Below, piece by piece: positions 41,715 through 51,053 of a stretch of 64,000 nt of DNA. A program made the position numbers and the translations under genes. Source of the DNA: Vibrio mediterranei (GTDB lineage Bacteria; Pseudomonadota; Gammaproteobacteria; Enterobacterales; Vibrionaceae); contig NZ_FLLQ01000003.1 of assembly GCF_900088415.1 (NCBI RefSeq), forward strand, positions 372,001 to 436,000, written 5' to 3'. Numbering within the stretch: position 1 is the stretch's first letter; each line of letters starts with the position of its first letter. The notes below the pieces were generated by a model that saw only the letters and a list, made by a program, of their open reading frames with translations, was not told the origin of the DNA and searched no databases.

Positions 41715-43607
41715 TTATGCAACAGCCATTTCTGCTTTTGCTGCACGCATTTTTTTCAAGCTGATACAAACTAGTGCTGTCACAACCGTACCTGCTGCCA
41801 TACAAACTAGAGCAAGTAGAGGTTTGTTCATTGCGCCAAGTAGAGCCACAACTGGACCACCGTGTGCCACGCTGTTAGTGATACCGAATGAGAACGCCAT
41901 GACTGCCGCAACCATTGAACCAACGACGTTTGCAGGAATTACTGACATTGGGTCTTGTGCGGCAAATGGGATAGCACCTTCGGAGATACCAACTAGACCC
42001 ATTGCACCTGCAGCTTTACCAGCTTCAAGTTCAGACTCTTCGAACAGGTTGAACTTACGGCCTAGCACAGTCGCTAGTCCCATACCAAGTGGCGCAACTG
42101 GGATAGCACATGCCATCGCACCCATGAACTGTGTTTGACCACTTGCAATCATGCCAACAGAGAATAGGAATGCTACTTTGTTGAATGGACCACCCATATC
42201 AAAGCCAGCCATGCCACCAAGTACGATACCGAGAAGAATAACGCTACCTGTACTCATGCTGATAAGCATCGCATTTAAGCTGTCCATAAGACTTGCAATT
42301 GGCGCGCCGATAACGAAGATGAACAGTGCTGAGATAAAGAGAGAGCCAGTAATCGGTGCAATCATAATCGGCACAAGTGGTTGAATAAACTTGTGATAGT
42401 TACGAGTGACAACCCATTTGACGAAGTAACCGACAAGTAGACCAGCAACGATAGCGCCGATAAAGCCTGTACCTGCCTCAGCACCATAGAATGAACCGTT
42501 GTTTGCAATCCAGCCACCAATCAAGCCAGGGGCAAGTCCAGGGCGGTCGGCAATAGCGTAAGCAATATAACCGGATAGAACAGGAATCATTAGAGTGAAC
42601 GCGACGACACCGACATCAAGTACTTTCTGCCACATGCTGCCTTCAGGGATAGCCATGCCAGCTTCGCTAGGTTGACCACCCACCGCAAGAGCCAAAGCAA
42701 TCAAAAGACCACCAGTTACAACAAACGGGATCATGTGTGATACGCCGTTCATCAAGTAACGGTATAAGTCAGAACGCTTCGAAGAATTGTCTTCCGATTT
42801 GGCTGCTTTGGCATCAGCAACAAATTCAGGCGCCTCAAGCGCTTGGTTTATAACAGCTTTTGCATCGCTGATAGGGGCTTTAACGCCAGTTTCGATCAGT
42901 TTTTTACCCGCGAAGCGATTCATATCCACTTGCTTGTCTGATGCGACGATGATGGCATCAGCGCGAGCAATTTCATCGGCACTTGGTGAATTTTTTACGC
43001 CGATTGAGCCATTAGTTTCTACCTTGATTTGATAACCAAGCTCGGCTGCGCCTTTTTCTAATGCTTCTGCTGCAAGGTAAGTATGTGCGACGCCCGTTGG
43101 GCAGCCTGTTACGCCGATAAGAAAGCCTTTGTTTGCTTCCAGCTGATTAGCTGGTGCTTCAGATTTAGCCAGCAGCAACTCTAACGCTTGCAGCTCTGTT
43201 TCTGCCTTTAGGAAATTCTCAATAAAACCATCTTCAATTAGTTTGGAAGATAATTCAGCAAGCACTTCAATATGATGATCAGAGCCGCCATCTGGAGAGG
43301 CGATCATGAAAAAGAGTTTTGACGGTTGACCATCTTCAGCGCCGTAGTCGATCCCAGATTGGCTCACACCAATCGCAACGGCTGGTTCAACAACCGCCTT
43401 ACTTTTCGCGTGCGGTAGCGCAACACCATCTTCAAATCCGGTATTGCCAATTTCTTCACGAGCATAGATATCGGTTAGGAATTGTGCTTTATCGCTAATT
43501 CTGCCTTGAGCATGGAGCAACTGCGCCATTTCTGCGAATACTTCGTCCTTGCTCGTTGCTTTTAGATTTAGGCAGATCAGTTTTTCATTAATGAGATCCG
43601 TAATCAT
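41715..43607 (-). CDS. PTS fructose/mannose-type EIIABC
   Basis: Phosphotransferase transporter of 630 residues from ATG 43607, which has TAGGA 8 bp upstream; the frame opens at 43661 but the extra 18 residues (PPP-rich) have no homology. Domain order: EIIA with active histidine in GVALPHAKS (near 66), EIIB with active cysteine in GVTGCPTGVAHTY (near 172), and EIIC with eight to ten spans (MIPFVVTGGLLIALA onward from about 290). It takes up and phosphorylates a hexose, probably fructose or mannose. V. cholerae has a similar PTS/AraC/EIIA/EIIB cluster. No kinase or isomerase gene is nearby, so the sugar is not fixed. Confidence 0.9.
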   Translation of the reverse strand: MITDLINEKLICLNLKATSKDEVFAEMAQLLHAQGRISDKAQFLTDIYAREEIGNTGFEDGVALPHAKSKAVVEPAVAIGVSQSGIDYGAEDGQPSKLFFMIASPDGGSDHHIEVLAELSSKLIEDGFIENFLKAETELQALELLLAKSEAPANQLEANKGFLIGVTGCPTGVAHTYLAAEALEKGAAELGYQIKVETNGSIGVKNSPSADEIARADAIIVASDKQVDMNRFAGKKLIETGVKAPISDAKAVINQALEAPEFVADAKAAKSEDNSSKRSDLYRYLMNGVSHMIPFVVTGGLLIALALAVGGQPSEAGMAIPEGSMWQKVLDVGVVAFTLMIPVLSGYIAYAIADRPGLAPGLIGGWIANNGSFYGAEAGTGFIGAIVAGLLVGYFVKWVVTRNYHKFIQPLVPIMIAPITGSLFISALFIFVIGAPIASLMDSLNAMLISMSTGSVILLGIVLGGMAGFDMGGPFNKVAFLFSVGMIASGQTQFMGAMACAIPVAPLGMGLATVLGRKFNLFEESELEAGKAAGAMGLVGISEGAIPFAAQDPMSVIPANVVGSMVAAVMAFSFGITNSVAHGGPVVALLGAMNKPLLALVCMAAGTVVTALVCISLKKMRAAKAEMAVA

Positions 43608-44037
43608 AATGATTGTCCTATTGACCATTGTAGGTGGAGGTTGGACTACACGATTTCTCATTTACAACATACTGGCATCCCGGTAATGGGGTGACCGATT
43701 CGCTGAGAAGTGATGTAGTCATTCGATAGGGTAATTATCGGTGGCTTTGGCAAGAAATTTTAGAGCACCATAAAGGCTTTTACTGGATTATTGTACCTAT
43801 GGAATTTTAATGTGAACTGGCTCAATATTTTATATAACCCATTTTTGGTAAGTGAACTGTGTTAAAATTTTTATTTATCAATTGCTTATTTATTTGTTTC
43901 TAGTTGTTATTATTGTCGTAATTGTCATTATGTTAGACTTGGCTAGAGCTTTGTAACCTCCTGAATAATGCAGAAATGCATGACGTAGCTCACGAAAATA
44001 GCTCGTGTTTCTATTTGGTCGCTGGAGAAATTCGCCA
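43608..44037. promoter_or_regulatory. Intergenic region between the PTS gene and its AraC-type regulator
   Basis: 430 bp, AT-rich, no gene that I can support. It contains a CRP-like site at 43811-43826. The regulator's binding sites are probably here, but I see no clear direct-repeat pair. Confidence 0.5.
43811..43826 (+). promoter_or_regulatory. CRP-like site
   Basis: TGTGA-ACTGGC-TCAAT, perfect left half, 8 of 10 overall, between the divergent PTS and araC-type genes. Confidence 0.4.
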
Positions 44038-44868
44038 ATGTTCCACAATTTAATTGAAACGTTAATTGCTGAAAGGGAGCATTTCAACCGAATTTGGTTT
44101 GCTGCCGATCAACTCACGCCACCTCCGTTTAGCTATCAAGTTAATTTTCCAAGGCTTGAGCTGGTAATTAGTGGAGAGTATGAGAATGAACTTGAAGATC
44201 CTGAACAGGGTATATCCTCAATCAAGGTATTATCGGGTGATGCGTTGTACATTCCTCCGAACTGCTGGAACAAACCAAATTGGCAAGGGGACTGCTCAGT
44301 ATTAAGTTTGCTGTTTGGGAAGCGCCAACTAGGCTTTAGCTTAGTGAGTAAGAGACACGGTGAAACTGGGTTTTACGATATCCAAAAGCACAGTGTGCAA
44401 ACACGTACGGGTCATGCCATTGACCATATTCTCGAGGCGCTCAATGCGATAGCAAGAGAGCCGAAAAAGTCCCCAATGGATGAGCACTTGCTCATGGCGT
44501 TACTTTCCTATAGTCAGTCTATGGTGTCAGAACCATCAGATAATTTACGAAGTGGCGACCTGTATCAGGGTATCTGTATTTACATTCAGGAGAATTTCCA
44601 CCGCACTATTACTCGCAGTAGTATTGCGAAGCGATTTCATATTAGTCCTAATCACCTATCGAGACTGTTCCGCCAGCAAGGACACATGACTTTAGCGGAC
44701 TACATCACGTGGGTGAGAATGGAACGCGCGAAGTTTATGCTGAAAAAATACGACTTTAAGCTGCAGGAAGTGGCAACACGCTGTGGCTATCAAGATGTGA
44801 ATTACTTTTTTAGAGTATTTAAGTCAAGAACAGGGCAAACGCCAAGCGAGTACCGGCAGGTATTATAA
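44038..44868 (+). CDS. AraC family regulator of the PTS cluster
   Basis: Regulator of 276 residues from ATG 44038 (GGAG about 11 bp upstream; GTG 44005 would add 11 residues without homology). The N-terminal part is cupin-like (SGDALYIPPNCWNKP near residue 75). The C-terminal AraC domain has two HTH units: TRSSIAKRFHISPNHLSRLFRQQ and LQEVATRCGYQDVNYFFRVFKSRTGQTPSEYR. It lies between the divergent EIIABC gene and the converging HPr-like/EIIA gene, whose 3' end overlaps by 6 bp. It probably activates the PTS genes when the sugar is present. Confidence 0.88.
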   Translation: MFHNLIETLIAEREHFNRIWFAADQLTPPPFSYQVNFPRLELVISGEYENELEDPEQGISSIKVLSGDALYIPPNCWNKPNWQGDCSVLSLLFGKRQLGFSLVSKRHGETGFYDIQKHSVQTRTGHAIDHILEALNAIAREPKKSPMDEHLLMALLSYSQSMVSEPSDNLRSGDLYQGICIYIQENFHRTITRSSIAKRFHISPNHLSRLFRQQGHMTLADYITWVRMERAKFMLKKYDFKLQEVATRCGYQDVNYFFRVFKSRTGQTPSEYRQVL

Positions 44869-45657
44869 GGCATTTGCCCGTTGACCTTTGACCAGCTGAT
44901 GAATCAATATCGCTTTTATTGCTTCTGGCTCTCTACTGGTGGTCAGCAGGTGACAAAACTCCTCATCCAATAGCGATTTGGTGAGATGAGTAAAACTTAC
45001 TAATAGCGAGCGCTCCGGAGGAGAGGGGAGTATTAGAGCGATAACCAGAGTAACGGGTCCTAGTTTAGGTGCTTGCCAATCGACAGGGTTCTCACACTTA
45101 ATGACGGTCAGCGATGCTTTATCTACGTCACTAGTGAGTATGTGTGGTAATGCGATCATTTTACCCGTTGCAGTTGACGAATACTGTTCTCGTTTCAGTA
45201 AGTTCTGTGTCATCTCTGCGGAGTTAACTTGGGCTGTCAGATTAGCGACTTGCTCAAGAATGGCGGTTTTATCGTTGCTGCTGTCACGAGCAAAATGGTA
45301 GTCGATTTCAAATGGTAACCGGAAGGTGCTTAATCCTCTCAATAACGATAGATTGGCGTGCTTATTGGAGCGATGAGCCGTATTCACCAACATAAAGTGT
45401 TCAGCAATAAAGTCCATCAAGACCATACAAGCAAGCTCAGCATCTGAGCCTTCAATGTGCAGCTGGCAAAGGTCATCTTGTTTGCCTGCTAGTGAAAGAA
45501 TACGCAGTGGATGCTCTATATTAGCACTATCCCAGCAGGTTAAATTACGCAGAATCACCACTGAGCGAAACATGTTACTCAGTGTTTTTAATCGATTGAT
45601 TTTCCATCCAGAAAACCCGTCTTCCGGTAGGACAAAGGTGATTCTACGTTCTATCAA
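44863..45657 (-). CDS. HPr-like/EIIA fusion protein of the PTS cluster
   Basis: Protein of 264 residues with a TTG start at 45657. Residues about 10-88 look like an HPr fold (SNMFRSVVILRN, LRILSLAGKQDDLCQLHIEGSDAE), but the HPr active-site histidine segment (normally GLHARPA) reads NRLKTLSN, without histidine. The C-terminal part (about 115-258) is EIIA of the fructose/mannitol class with an active histidine in GKMIALPHI. It is encoded 2 bp after the EIIB gene. It could phosphorylate that EIIB or act as a regulator; the dead HPr-like part argues for a specialised role. Confidence 0.78.
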   Translation of the reverse strand: MIERRITFVLPEDGFSGWKINRLKTLSNMFRSVVILRNLTCWDSANIEHPLRILSLAGKQDDLCQLHIEGSDAELACMVLMDFIAEHFMLVNTAHRSNKHANLSLLRGLSTFRLPFEIDYHFARDSSNDKTAILEQVANLTAQVNSAEMTQNLLKREQYSSTATGKMIALPHILTSDVDKASLTVIKCENPVDWQAPKLGPVTLVIALILPSPPERSLLVSFTHLTKSLLDEEFCHLLTTSREPEAIKAILIHQLVKGQRANAL

Positions 45658-45659
45658 GG

Positions 45660-45971
45660 TTAACCTCTAACAAGCCCCATGCAACGCTGTATAACCGAAT
45701 CAACATCAGTCAGAACCTCTTCGATTGTGACGCAGTGTATTTTACTACCCGTAAATCGAGCTCGGTGCTCAACTTCAATATCGGAAGCAATGAGGACAAG
45801 ATCGGCATTAGCGATATCTTGGGTGCTCAGTTGTCCTTCAATACCCATTGCACCTTGAGTCTCTACTTTGATGCCGATATTTTCTTTTTGAGCCGCTTTT
45901 CGAATAGCGTCAGCTGCCATATATGTATGAGCAATACCAGTTGGGCAAGCCGTGACCGCAACCATTTTCAT
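45660..45971 (-). CDS. PTS fructose-type EIIB, stand-alone
   Basis: Cytoplasmic protein of 103 residues, only an EIIB domain. The active cysteine is in VTACPTGIAHTYMAADA at residue 9, the same motif as in the EIIB part of the EIIABC protein nearby. It forms a two-gene operon with the HPr-like/EIIA gene. No matching separate EIIC is in the window, so it may donate phosphate to the EIIABC transporter or to an EIIC encoded elsewhere. Confidence 0.88.
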   Translation of the reverse strand: MKMVAVTACPTGIAHTYMAADAIRKAAQKENIGIKVETQGAMGIEGQLSTQDIANADLVLIASDIEVEHRARFTGSKIHCVTIEEVLTDVDSVIQRCMGLVRG

Positions 45972-46176
45972 TGTCTATTCTCTATATTATCAACCAGAAT
46001 AAAGTGAGCGTTAGAGTACTAATTTGTGGTTGATTCGTATAGCAAAGAGATCAAATTTCGGATGATTTAAATTGAACCTATATGAGTCATAATGACTTGT
46101 ATTTTATCTATGTCCATTTGACTTTATTTTAAGTAATGTGGACTCGTGGTGCCCGAAATATGGGGCCTTTGTTACT

Positions 46177-46185
46177 TGGTATGAT
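46177..46185 (+). promoter_or_regulatory. Extended -10 candidate of nnrS
   Basis: TGGTATGAT: TG, one base, TATGAT (5 of 6), 43 bp before the start codon. Confidence 0.45.
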
Positions 46186-46199
46186 TTGTGCACTTACAC

Positions 46200-46214
46200 A
46201 AATGTATGTCATTT
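46200..46214. promoter_or_regulatory. Possible repressor site upstream of nnrS
   Basis: AAATG-TATGT-CATTT inverted repeat just downstream of the predicted start of transcription. nnrS genes are NsrR-controlled in Vibrio; this could be such a site but fits the NsrR consensus only loosely. Confidence 0.3.
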
Positions 46215-46227
46215 TAAGTGAGTCGTT

Positions 46228-47412
46228 ATGCTAAATATTACTGATAAAAAGGTTGAAGAGAAGATACCAGCTTGGCTTCGTCTTGGTTTTCGTCCTTTTT
46301 TCTTACTCGGAAGCGTTTATGCCATCTTTGCGGTGGTGGCCTGGGTCATCATGTTCCAAAAAGGTCAGCCTGAAGCGTTGCAAGTCCCCGCGTTATGGTG
46401 GCATGCCCATGAAATGATATTCGGTTTTGCGATGGCAATCGTGGTCGGTTTTGTCCTAACAGCAGTGCAGACATGGACCGGAGTTAACGGAACTAAGCAT
46501 TATCGCCTATTATTGCTCGTTACACTGTGGGGGCTAACACGTGTTTTGTTTTGGACACCAGCACCGTTGTGGTTGACGTCTAGTATTGAGTCTCTGTTCA
46601 TCTTGCTAGCCGCATACGAAGTAGGTTTTAGGGTTTACCAGTCAAAAGGCTGGAAGAACTTGTTTTTTGTGCCTTTGTTTTTGTTAGCTATTTTTGCCAA
46701 CTTTGCCAGTTATGCCACTGTTAAAGGAATGCCTCCATTTAGTTCAAGTGCGGTATGGGGCGCGATGATCTGGTGGTTCACTATCCTGATCTCAGTAATG
46801 GGCGGTAGAGTGATTCCGTTTTTCTCTTCGCGCCGATTCCAGTTTGATAAACCCCAGCCATTAGTTTGGCTGGAGTGGCTAGCGACGCTGCCTCTGATGG
46901 GGTTATTCGTGTTGAGTTTCTTCCCGTTATCATTTGCTGTGCTGGGTAAACCGCTTATGTTGATTGCAGGGCTGTTTCAACTAGTGCGTTGGTTGCGTTG
47001 GAAGCCTTGGCTGACGCTTTCTGAACCTTTAGTTTGGTCATTAATGCTGACTTATTTATGTCTGCCATTAAGCCTGTTGTACCGAGGAATGCTAAGCGAT
47101 GCTTTTGCATCACACGCTATGCTTCACTTGTTTGCGGTAGGTGCGTTAGGTGGCGTAGTTTTATCTATGATCAGTCGCGTGACGATGGGGCATACTGGTC
47201 GTGCTATCTATAAGGGCCCTAATATGACATGGGCATTTGTTGCTATTATTGTTGCAGCAGTCATTCGTAGTATTGGTGTGGCCGTGTGGCTACAGCACAT
47301 GTTCCTGATGATTGATATTAGTGCGGGGCTTTGGGCCTTTGCGTTCGGTATGTATGTATACCACTTTGGCAAAATGCTAGTCACTCCAAGAGTGGATGGT
47401 CACCCGGGCTAA
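46228..47412 (+). CDS. nnrS: NnrS family haem-copper membrane protein
   Basis: Inner-membrane protein of 394 residues with about twelve spans. It starts with the NnrS hallmark LRLGFRPFFLLGSVYA and has conserved histidines in WWHAHEMIFGFA (near residue 55), MLHLFAVGALGG (near 300) and MGHTGR. NnrS proteins contain haem and copper and help cells endure nitric oxide stress. It is monocistronic, with a bidirectional terminator shared with asnB. An extended -10 promoter and a small palindrome precede it. Confidence 0.92.
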   Translation: MLNITDKKVEEKIPAWLRLGFRPFFLLGSVYAIFAVVAWVIMFQKGQPEALQVPALWWHAHEMIFGFAMAIVVGFVLTAVQTWTGVNGTKHYRLLLLVTLWGLTRVLFWTPAPLWLTSSIESLFILLAAYEVGFRVYQSKGWKNLFFVPLFLLAIFANFASYATVKGMPPFSSSAVWGAMIWWFTILISVMGGRVIPFFSSRRFQFDKPQPLVWLEWLATLPLMGLFVLSFFPLSFAVLGKPLMLIAGLFQLVRWLRWKPWLTLSEPLVWSLMLTYLCLPLSLLYRGMLSDAFASHAMLHLFAVGALGGVVLSMISRVTMGHTGRAIYKGPNMTWAFVAIIVAAVIRSIGVAVWLQHMFLMIDISAGLWAFAFGMYVYHFGKMLVTPRVDGHPG

Positions 47413-47428
47413 CATCAATTTAGTGTTC

Positions 47429-47458
47429 AAAAAAACCAGCCGTGAGGCTGGTTTTTTT
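47429..47458 (+). terminator. Bidirectional terminator between nnrS and asnB
   Basis: CCAGCC / GGCTGG with loop GTGA, long A-run and T7. Confidence 0.92.
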
Positions 47459-47479
47459 GGATTAGGTTAACTTTGACAT

Positions 47480-49144
47480 TTAGTAAGAGTCGTTGTGAAC
47501 TGCTTGAACAGCTCGACCTGAAGGATCAACACAGTTCCGGAAAGACTCATCCCATTCAAGTGCTTTTGCAGAAGAGCACGCTACCGACGGGCCACCTGGA
47601 ACACATTGGGCCGCAGATTCGAGTGGGAACAGCTCTTCGAAGATTTCACGGTATGCGTAACCTTCTTTTGTTGTTGGCGTGTTATATGGGAAGCGGAATG
47701 CTGCGGTTTCCATTTGTTGGTCAGTCACTTTCGCTTCAGCCACTTCTTTTAGTGTATCAATCCAGCTGTAGCCAACACCGTCAGAGAACTGCTCTTTTTG
47801 ACGCCATGCGATTGACTCTGGAAGGTAGTGTTCAAAACACTCACGCAGGATGTGTTTTTCCATCTTACCGTTGCCACACATTTTGTCTTCAGGGTTTAAG
47901 CGCATTGCTACATCGATAAACTCTTTATCTAAGAAAGGTACACGGCCTTCAACGCCCCATGCTGCAAGTGATTTGTTGGCACGTGCGCAGTCAAACATGT
48001 TCAATGCAAGCAGCTTACGAACTGTTTCTTCGTGGAACTCTTTTGCGTTTGGCGCTTTGTGGAAATACAGGTAGCCACCAAAGATCTCGTCTGCCCCTTC
48101 ACCAGAAAGAACCATCTTAATACCCATTGCTTTGATTTTACGTCCCATTAGGAACATAGGCGTTGAAGCACGGATTGTGGTGACATCATACGTTTCGATG
48201 TGGTAGATAACATCGCGAATGGCATCCAAACCTTCTTGAATGGTATAGGTCATCTCGTGGTGAACGGTGCCGATTTGGTCTGCTACTTCACGAGCTGCTT
48301 TGAGATCTGGAGCGCCTTCGAGGCCAACTGCAAATGAGTGAAGTTGAGGCCACCATGCCGCTGACTTTTCATCGTCTTCAATACGCATTGCTGCGAAACG
48401 TTTTGCGACAGCAGAAGTGATAGAAGAGTCAAGGCCACCTGAAAGTAGTACGCCATAAGGTACATCTGTCATTAGCTGACGTTTAACCGCCGCTTCTAAT
48501 GCTTCAGTCAGTTCTTCTTTGCTTGTACTGTTGCCTTGCACTGCTGCGTATTCGTTCCAGTCACGAATATAGTAACGCTGAGGCTCTGCATCTTTAGAGC
48601 CATAGTAACTGCCAGGAGGGAATTCGCTAATAGTCTTACAAACAGGCACTAGCGCTTTCATTTCTGACGCAACATAGTAGTTACCGTGTTCGTCGTAGCC
48701 TTGGTAAAGCGGAATGATACCAATATGGTCACGGCCAATAAGATACTCATCTTTCTCTTCATCATAAAGGACGAAAGCGAAAATGCCGTTTAGCTCTTCT
48801 AGTAGGTCTGCACCCATGTCTTGGTATAGCGCTAGAATGACTTCACAATCTGAGTCAGTTTGGAACTCATATTTGCCTTCATAGCGAGCACGAATTTCTT
48901 TGTGGTTGTAGATTTCACCATTAACAGCAAGGATGTGTTTTTTATCTTGGCTGTAAAGTGGTTGAGCACCACTATTTAGGCCAACGATAGCTAGGCGCTC
49001 ATGCGCAAGAATTGCTTTGTCTGAAGCATAGATACCAGACCAATCTGGTCCACGATGACGAAGCTTTTTAGACATCTCTAACGCGACTGGACGTAGAGCG
49101 GCTGCATCACTTTTTATGTCTAAAATGCCAAATACTGAACACAT
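47480..49144 (-). CDS. asnB: Asparagine synthase B, glutamine-hydrolysing
   Basis: Makes asparagine from aspartate, glutamine and ATP. It has 554 residues, exactly the E. coli length, from ATG 49144. This start is required because the second residue must be the glutaminase nucleophile cysteine (MCSVFGI); AAGGAAG lies upstream. The glutaminase domain has RLAIVGL and NGEIYNH; the synthetase domain has the PP-loop LLSGGLDSS near residue 232 and LSGEGADEIFGGY near 345. It is monocistronic. Confidence 0.96.
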   Translation of the reverse strand: MCSVFGILDIKSDAAALRPVALEMSKKLRHRGPDWSGIYASDKAILAHERLAIVGLNSGAQPLYSQDKKHILAVNGEIYNHKEIRARYEGKYEFQTDSDCEVILALYQDMGADLLEELNGIFAFVLYDEEKDEYLIGRDHIGIIPLYQGYDEHGNYYVASEMKALVPVCKTISEFPPGSYYGSKDAEPQRYYIRDWNEYAAVQGNSTSKEELTEALEAAVKRQLMTDVPYGVLLSGGLDSSITSAVAKRFAAMRIEDDEKSAAWWPQLHSFAVGLEGAPDLKAAREVADQIGTVHHEMTYTIQEGLDAIRDVIYHIETYDVTTIRASTPMFLMGRKIKAMGIKMVLSGEGADEIFGGYLYFHKAPNAKEFHEETVRKLLALNMFDCARANKSLAAWGVEGRVPFLDKEFIDVAMRLNPEDKMCGNGKMEKHILRECFEHYLPESIAWRQKEQFSDGVGYSWIDTLKEVAEAKVTDQQMETAAFRFPYNTPTTKEGYAYREIFEELFPLESAAQCVPGGPSVACSSAKALEWDESFRNCVDPSGRAVQAVHNDSY

Positions 49145-49324
49145 ACAACTTCCTTTTAGATGAAATTTAACGCTGTTGAGTTCAATTTGCCATCTGCTCA
49201 AAAAAAAGCAACCGTGATGAACGAAAAAGATGATAAAAGTGAGGTTTGATTAAATTTTTTTTAATTAAATGGCTTTTTTGGTATATAGCATTTAGATATT
49301 GGTGCTTTGATGGTCAATTAACCA

Positions 49325-49351
49325 CAAAAAAAGCCGGATTGACCGGCTTTT
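49325..49351 (-). terminator. Terminator of the Kef-type antiporter gene
   Basis: AAAGCCGG / CCGGCTTT with loop ATTGA; the A-run at 49326-49332 gives the U-run on the minus strand. Confidence 0.88.
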
Positions 49352-49371
49352 AAATATGTTTGTAGAGGTTG

Positions 49372-50952
49372 TTATTTGAGGTTAGGTTGCAGCTGATCGC
49401 ACACATGGCGTGCGAAACCACTACCTGCTTCGCTGTAGATATTAAATGCTGCATTGACACCCATCTGCTCCAACTCATCCAATTGATCTGGGTAAGCGGC
49501 GATAGCAGCAATTTGCCCTTTAAACTGCTTTTGGTGAAGTAGGTCTAACGCAGTTTGATTACCTTGATGGTGGGGCATTGCCAGCAATACCAACTTTACA
49601 TGAGCTGTGTCGAGAATACGTTCCCAGAAATCAGGGTCGGTGGCGTCGCCGGCTATAACATTTCTGCCTTCCTCTCGATGTTGCTTAGCGGCTTCTTCGC
49701 GCACTTCAACACCTAGGCTAACTTTTCCATATCGTTGGTAGAGCTCGTCATAAGCACCAGTGCCGATTCGTCCCATGCCAAGAATCAGAACTTGAGCTTC
49801 GCCTGGATTGATGAATTGATCGCGGGTATTGATCTTCTCTGCTGCTTGTTCCTTTAGCCACTTCGCACTGCGCAAGTAAATGCTGTGCCCAATTCGGTTT
49901 AGAGGGGCAGAAACGATAAAGGACAACGATACGGCAATGGCTAACGCGACTAAGATGTCACCGGAAATCCAACCCAGTTTGTAAGCCAAGCCACCGACAA
50001 TGAGACCGAACTCACTGAAGTTAAACAGAGTGAGTGTAGTCAAAAGACATGTACGGACACGGAATTTAAATGCGTTGATGACCACGAAGTACAGAATGCC
50101 TTTTAGTGGCAGTAACAATAGGAGCAATGCTCCGAGCACAAAACCTTCGATAGTAGGCTGATCAGCAAGACCAATATTGAGGAAAAAGCAGACTAAGAAC
50201 AGCTCTTTTAGATTGAAAAGTGATTTTGACAGCTCAGAAGCTTTAGAGTGTGAAGCTAACAGCATACCCAAGATAAGCGCACCCAAATCTGGCTTCATTC
50301 CAACCAATTCAAATAACCCCGCGCCCATGACGAGCGCGAAGAAGATGCCACTTAAAACGAGCATTTCGCCATGTCCGGCTTTATTTAATAGCTTGAACAT
50401 GATGGGACGAAGGAGAGGAAGAGCAAATAGTCCGATGGCATACCATTCTGGGAACTTGCCTGTCGAAGCCGTTAAAAATATGACCGCGAAGATATCCTGC
50501 ATAACCAGAATACCAATAGCGAGTGTGCCATAGGTAGCATTCATCTCGCCTTTTTCTTGCAAGGTTTTTACTGCAAATACAGTGCTCGAGAATGAGAGAG
50601 CAAAGCCCAGCAGAATAAGTTGCTCAATGTCGAGAGTAGCAAGACTAGAAACGCCCAGAATTTTCAAACCTAACAACAAAACGGCGAACAAAAGTGTCGA
50701 AAGTAGATTGTGAATGGTTGCGCCGGCCCAAATTTCTTTGGACAACAAAGTTTTAATGTCGAGCTTTAAGCCAATAGTAAACAGTAGAAGTGTCACACCA
50801 AGATCGGCAAGGGTGGTAATGGTATCGGTTGATTCAAAACCAAAGTGATGCAGAATAAACCCAGCAAGTAGAAAACCTACTAAGGGTGGTAGTTGACATT
50901 TCAATGCGAGGAAACCCGCGATGAAGGCGACGGTTATAAGGATCAGTTCCAT
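49372..50952 (-). CDS. Kef-type cation/proton antiporter with RCK domain
   Basis: Protein of 526 residues from ATG 50952; the longer frame would run through the nagC terminator and is rejected. The N-terminal 380 residues form a CPA2 antiporter (about twelve spans; GLKLDIKTL, GFALSFSSTVFAVKTL with the typical SSTV motif near residue 120). The C-terminal part is a TrkA-N/RCK nucleotide-binding domain (VLILGMGRIGTGAYDELYQ near 400). It is probably a potassium/proton antiporter gated by a ligand. It is encoded after nagC on the same strand but separated by a terminator. Confidence 0.88.
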   Translation of the reverse strand: MELILITVAFIAGFLALKCQLPPLVGFLLAGFILHHFGFESTDTITTLADLGVTLLLFTIGLKLDIKTLLSKEIWAGATIHNLLSTLLFAVLLLGLKILGVSSLATLDIEQLILLGFALSFSSTVFAVKTLQEKGEMNATYGTLAIGILVMQDIFAVIFLTASTGKFPEWYAIGLFALPLLRPIMFKLLNKAGHGEMLVLSGIFFALVMGAGLFELVGMKPDLGALILGMLLASHSKASELSKSLFNLKELFLVCFFLNIGLADQPTIEGFVLGALLLLLLPLKGILYFVVINAFKFRVRTCLLTTLTLFNFSEFGLIVGGLAYKLGWISGDILVALAIAVSLSFIVSAPLNRIGHSIYLRSAKWLKEQAAEKINTRDQFINPGEAQVLILGMGRIGTGAYDELYQRYGKVSLGVEVREEAAKQHREEGRNVIAGDATDPDFWERILDTAHVKLVLLAMPHHQGNQTALDLLHQKQFKGQIAAIAAYPDQLDELEQMGVNAAFNIYSEAGSGFARHVCDQLQPNLK

Positions 50953-50973
50953 AGTATTTTTTATTATCTGAAG

Positions 50974-51000
50974 ACAAAAAGACCACACCGAAGTGTGGTC
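50974..51000 (-). terminator. Terminator of nagAC
   Basis: GACCACAC / GTGTGGTC with loop CGAA and A5 on the plus strand, giving a short U-run on the minus strand. It is placed between nagC and the antiporter gene. Confidence 0.85.
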
Positions 51001-51053
51001 ACATATTCTACATAATTTATGTAAGGGTTTGTTTGTTATTTCAAAACATTTTC

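Noticed and set aside
43608..43661. N-terminal extension of the PTS EIIABC protein
   Set aside because: Eighteen residues with a proline run and no EIIA homology; ATG 43607 has a better ribosome site.
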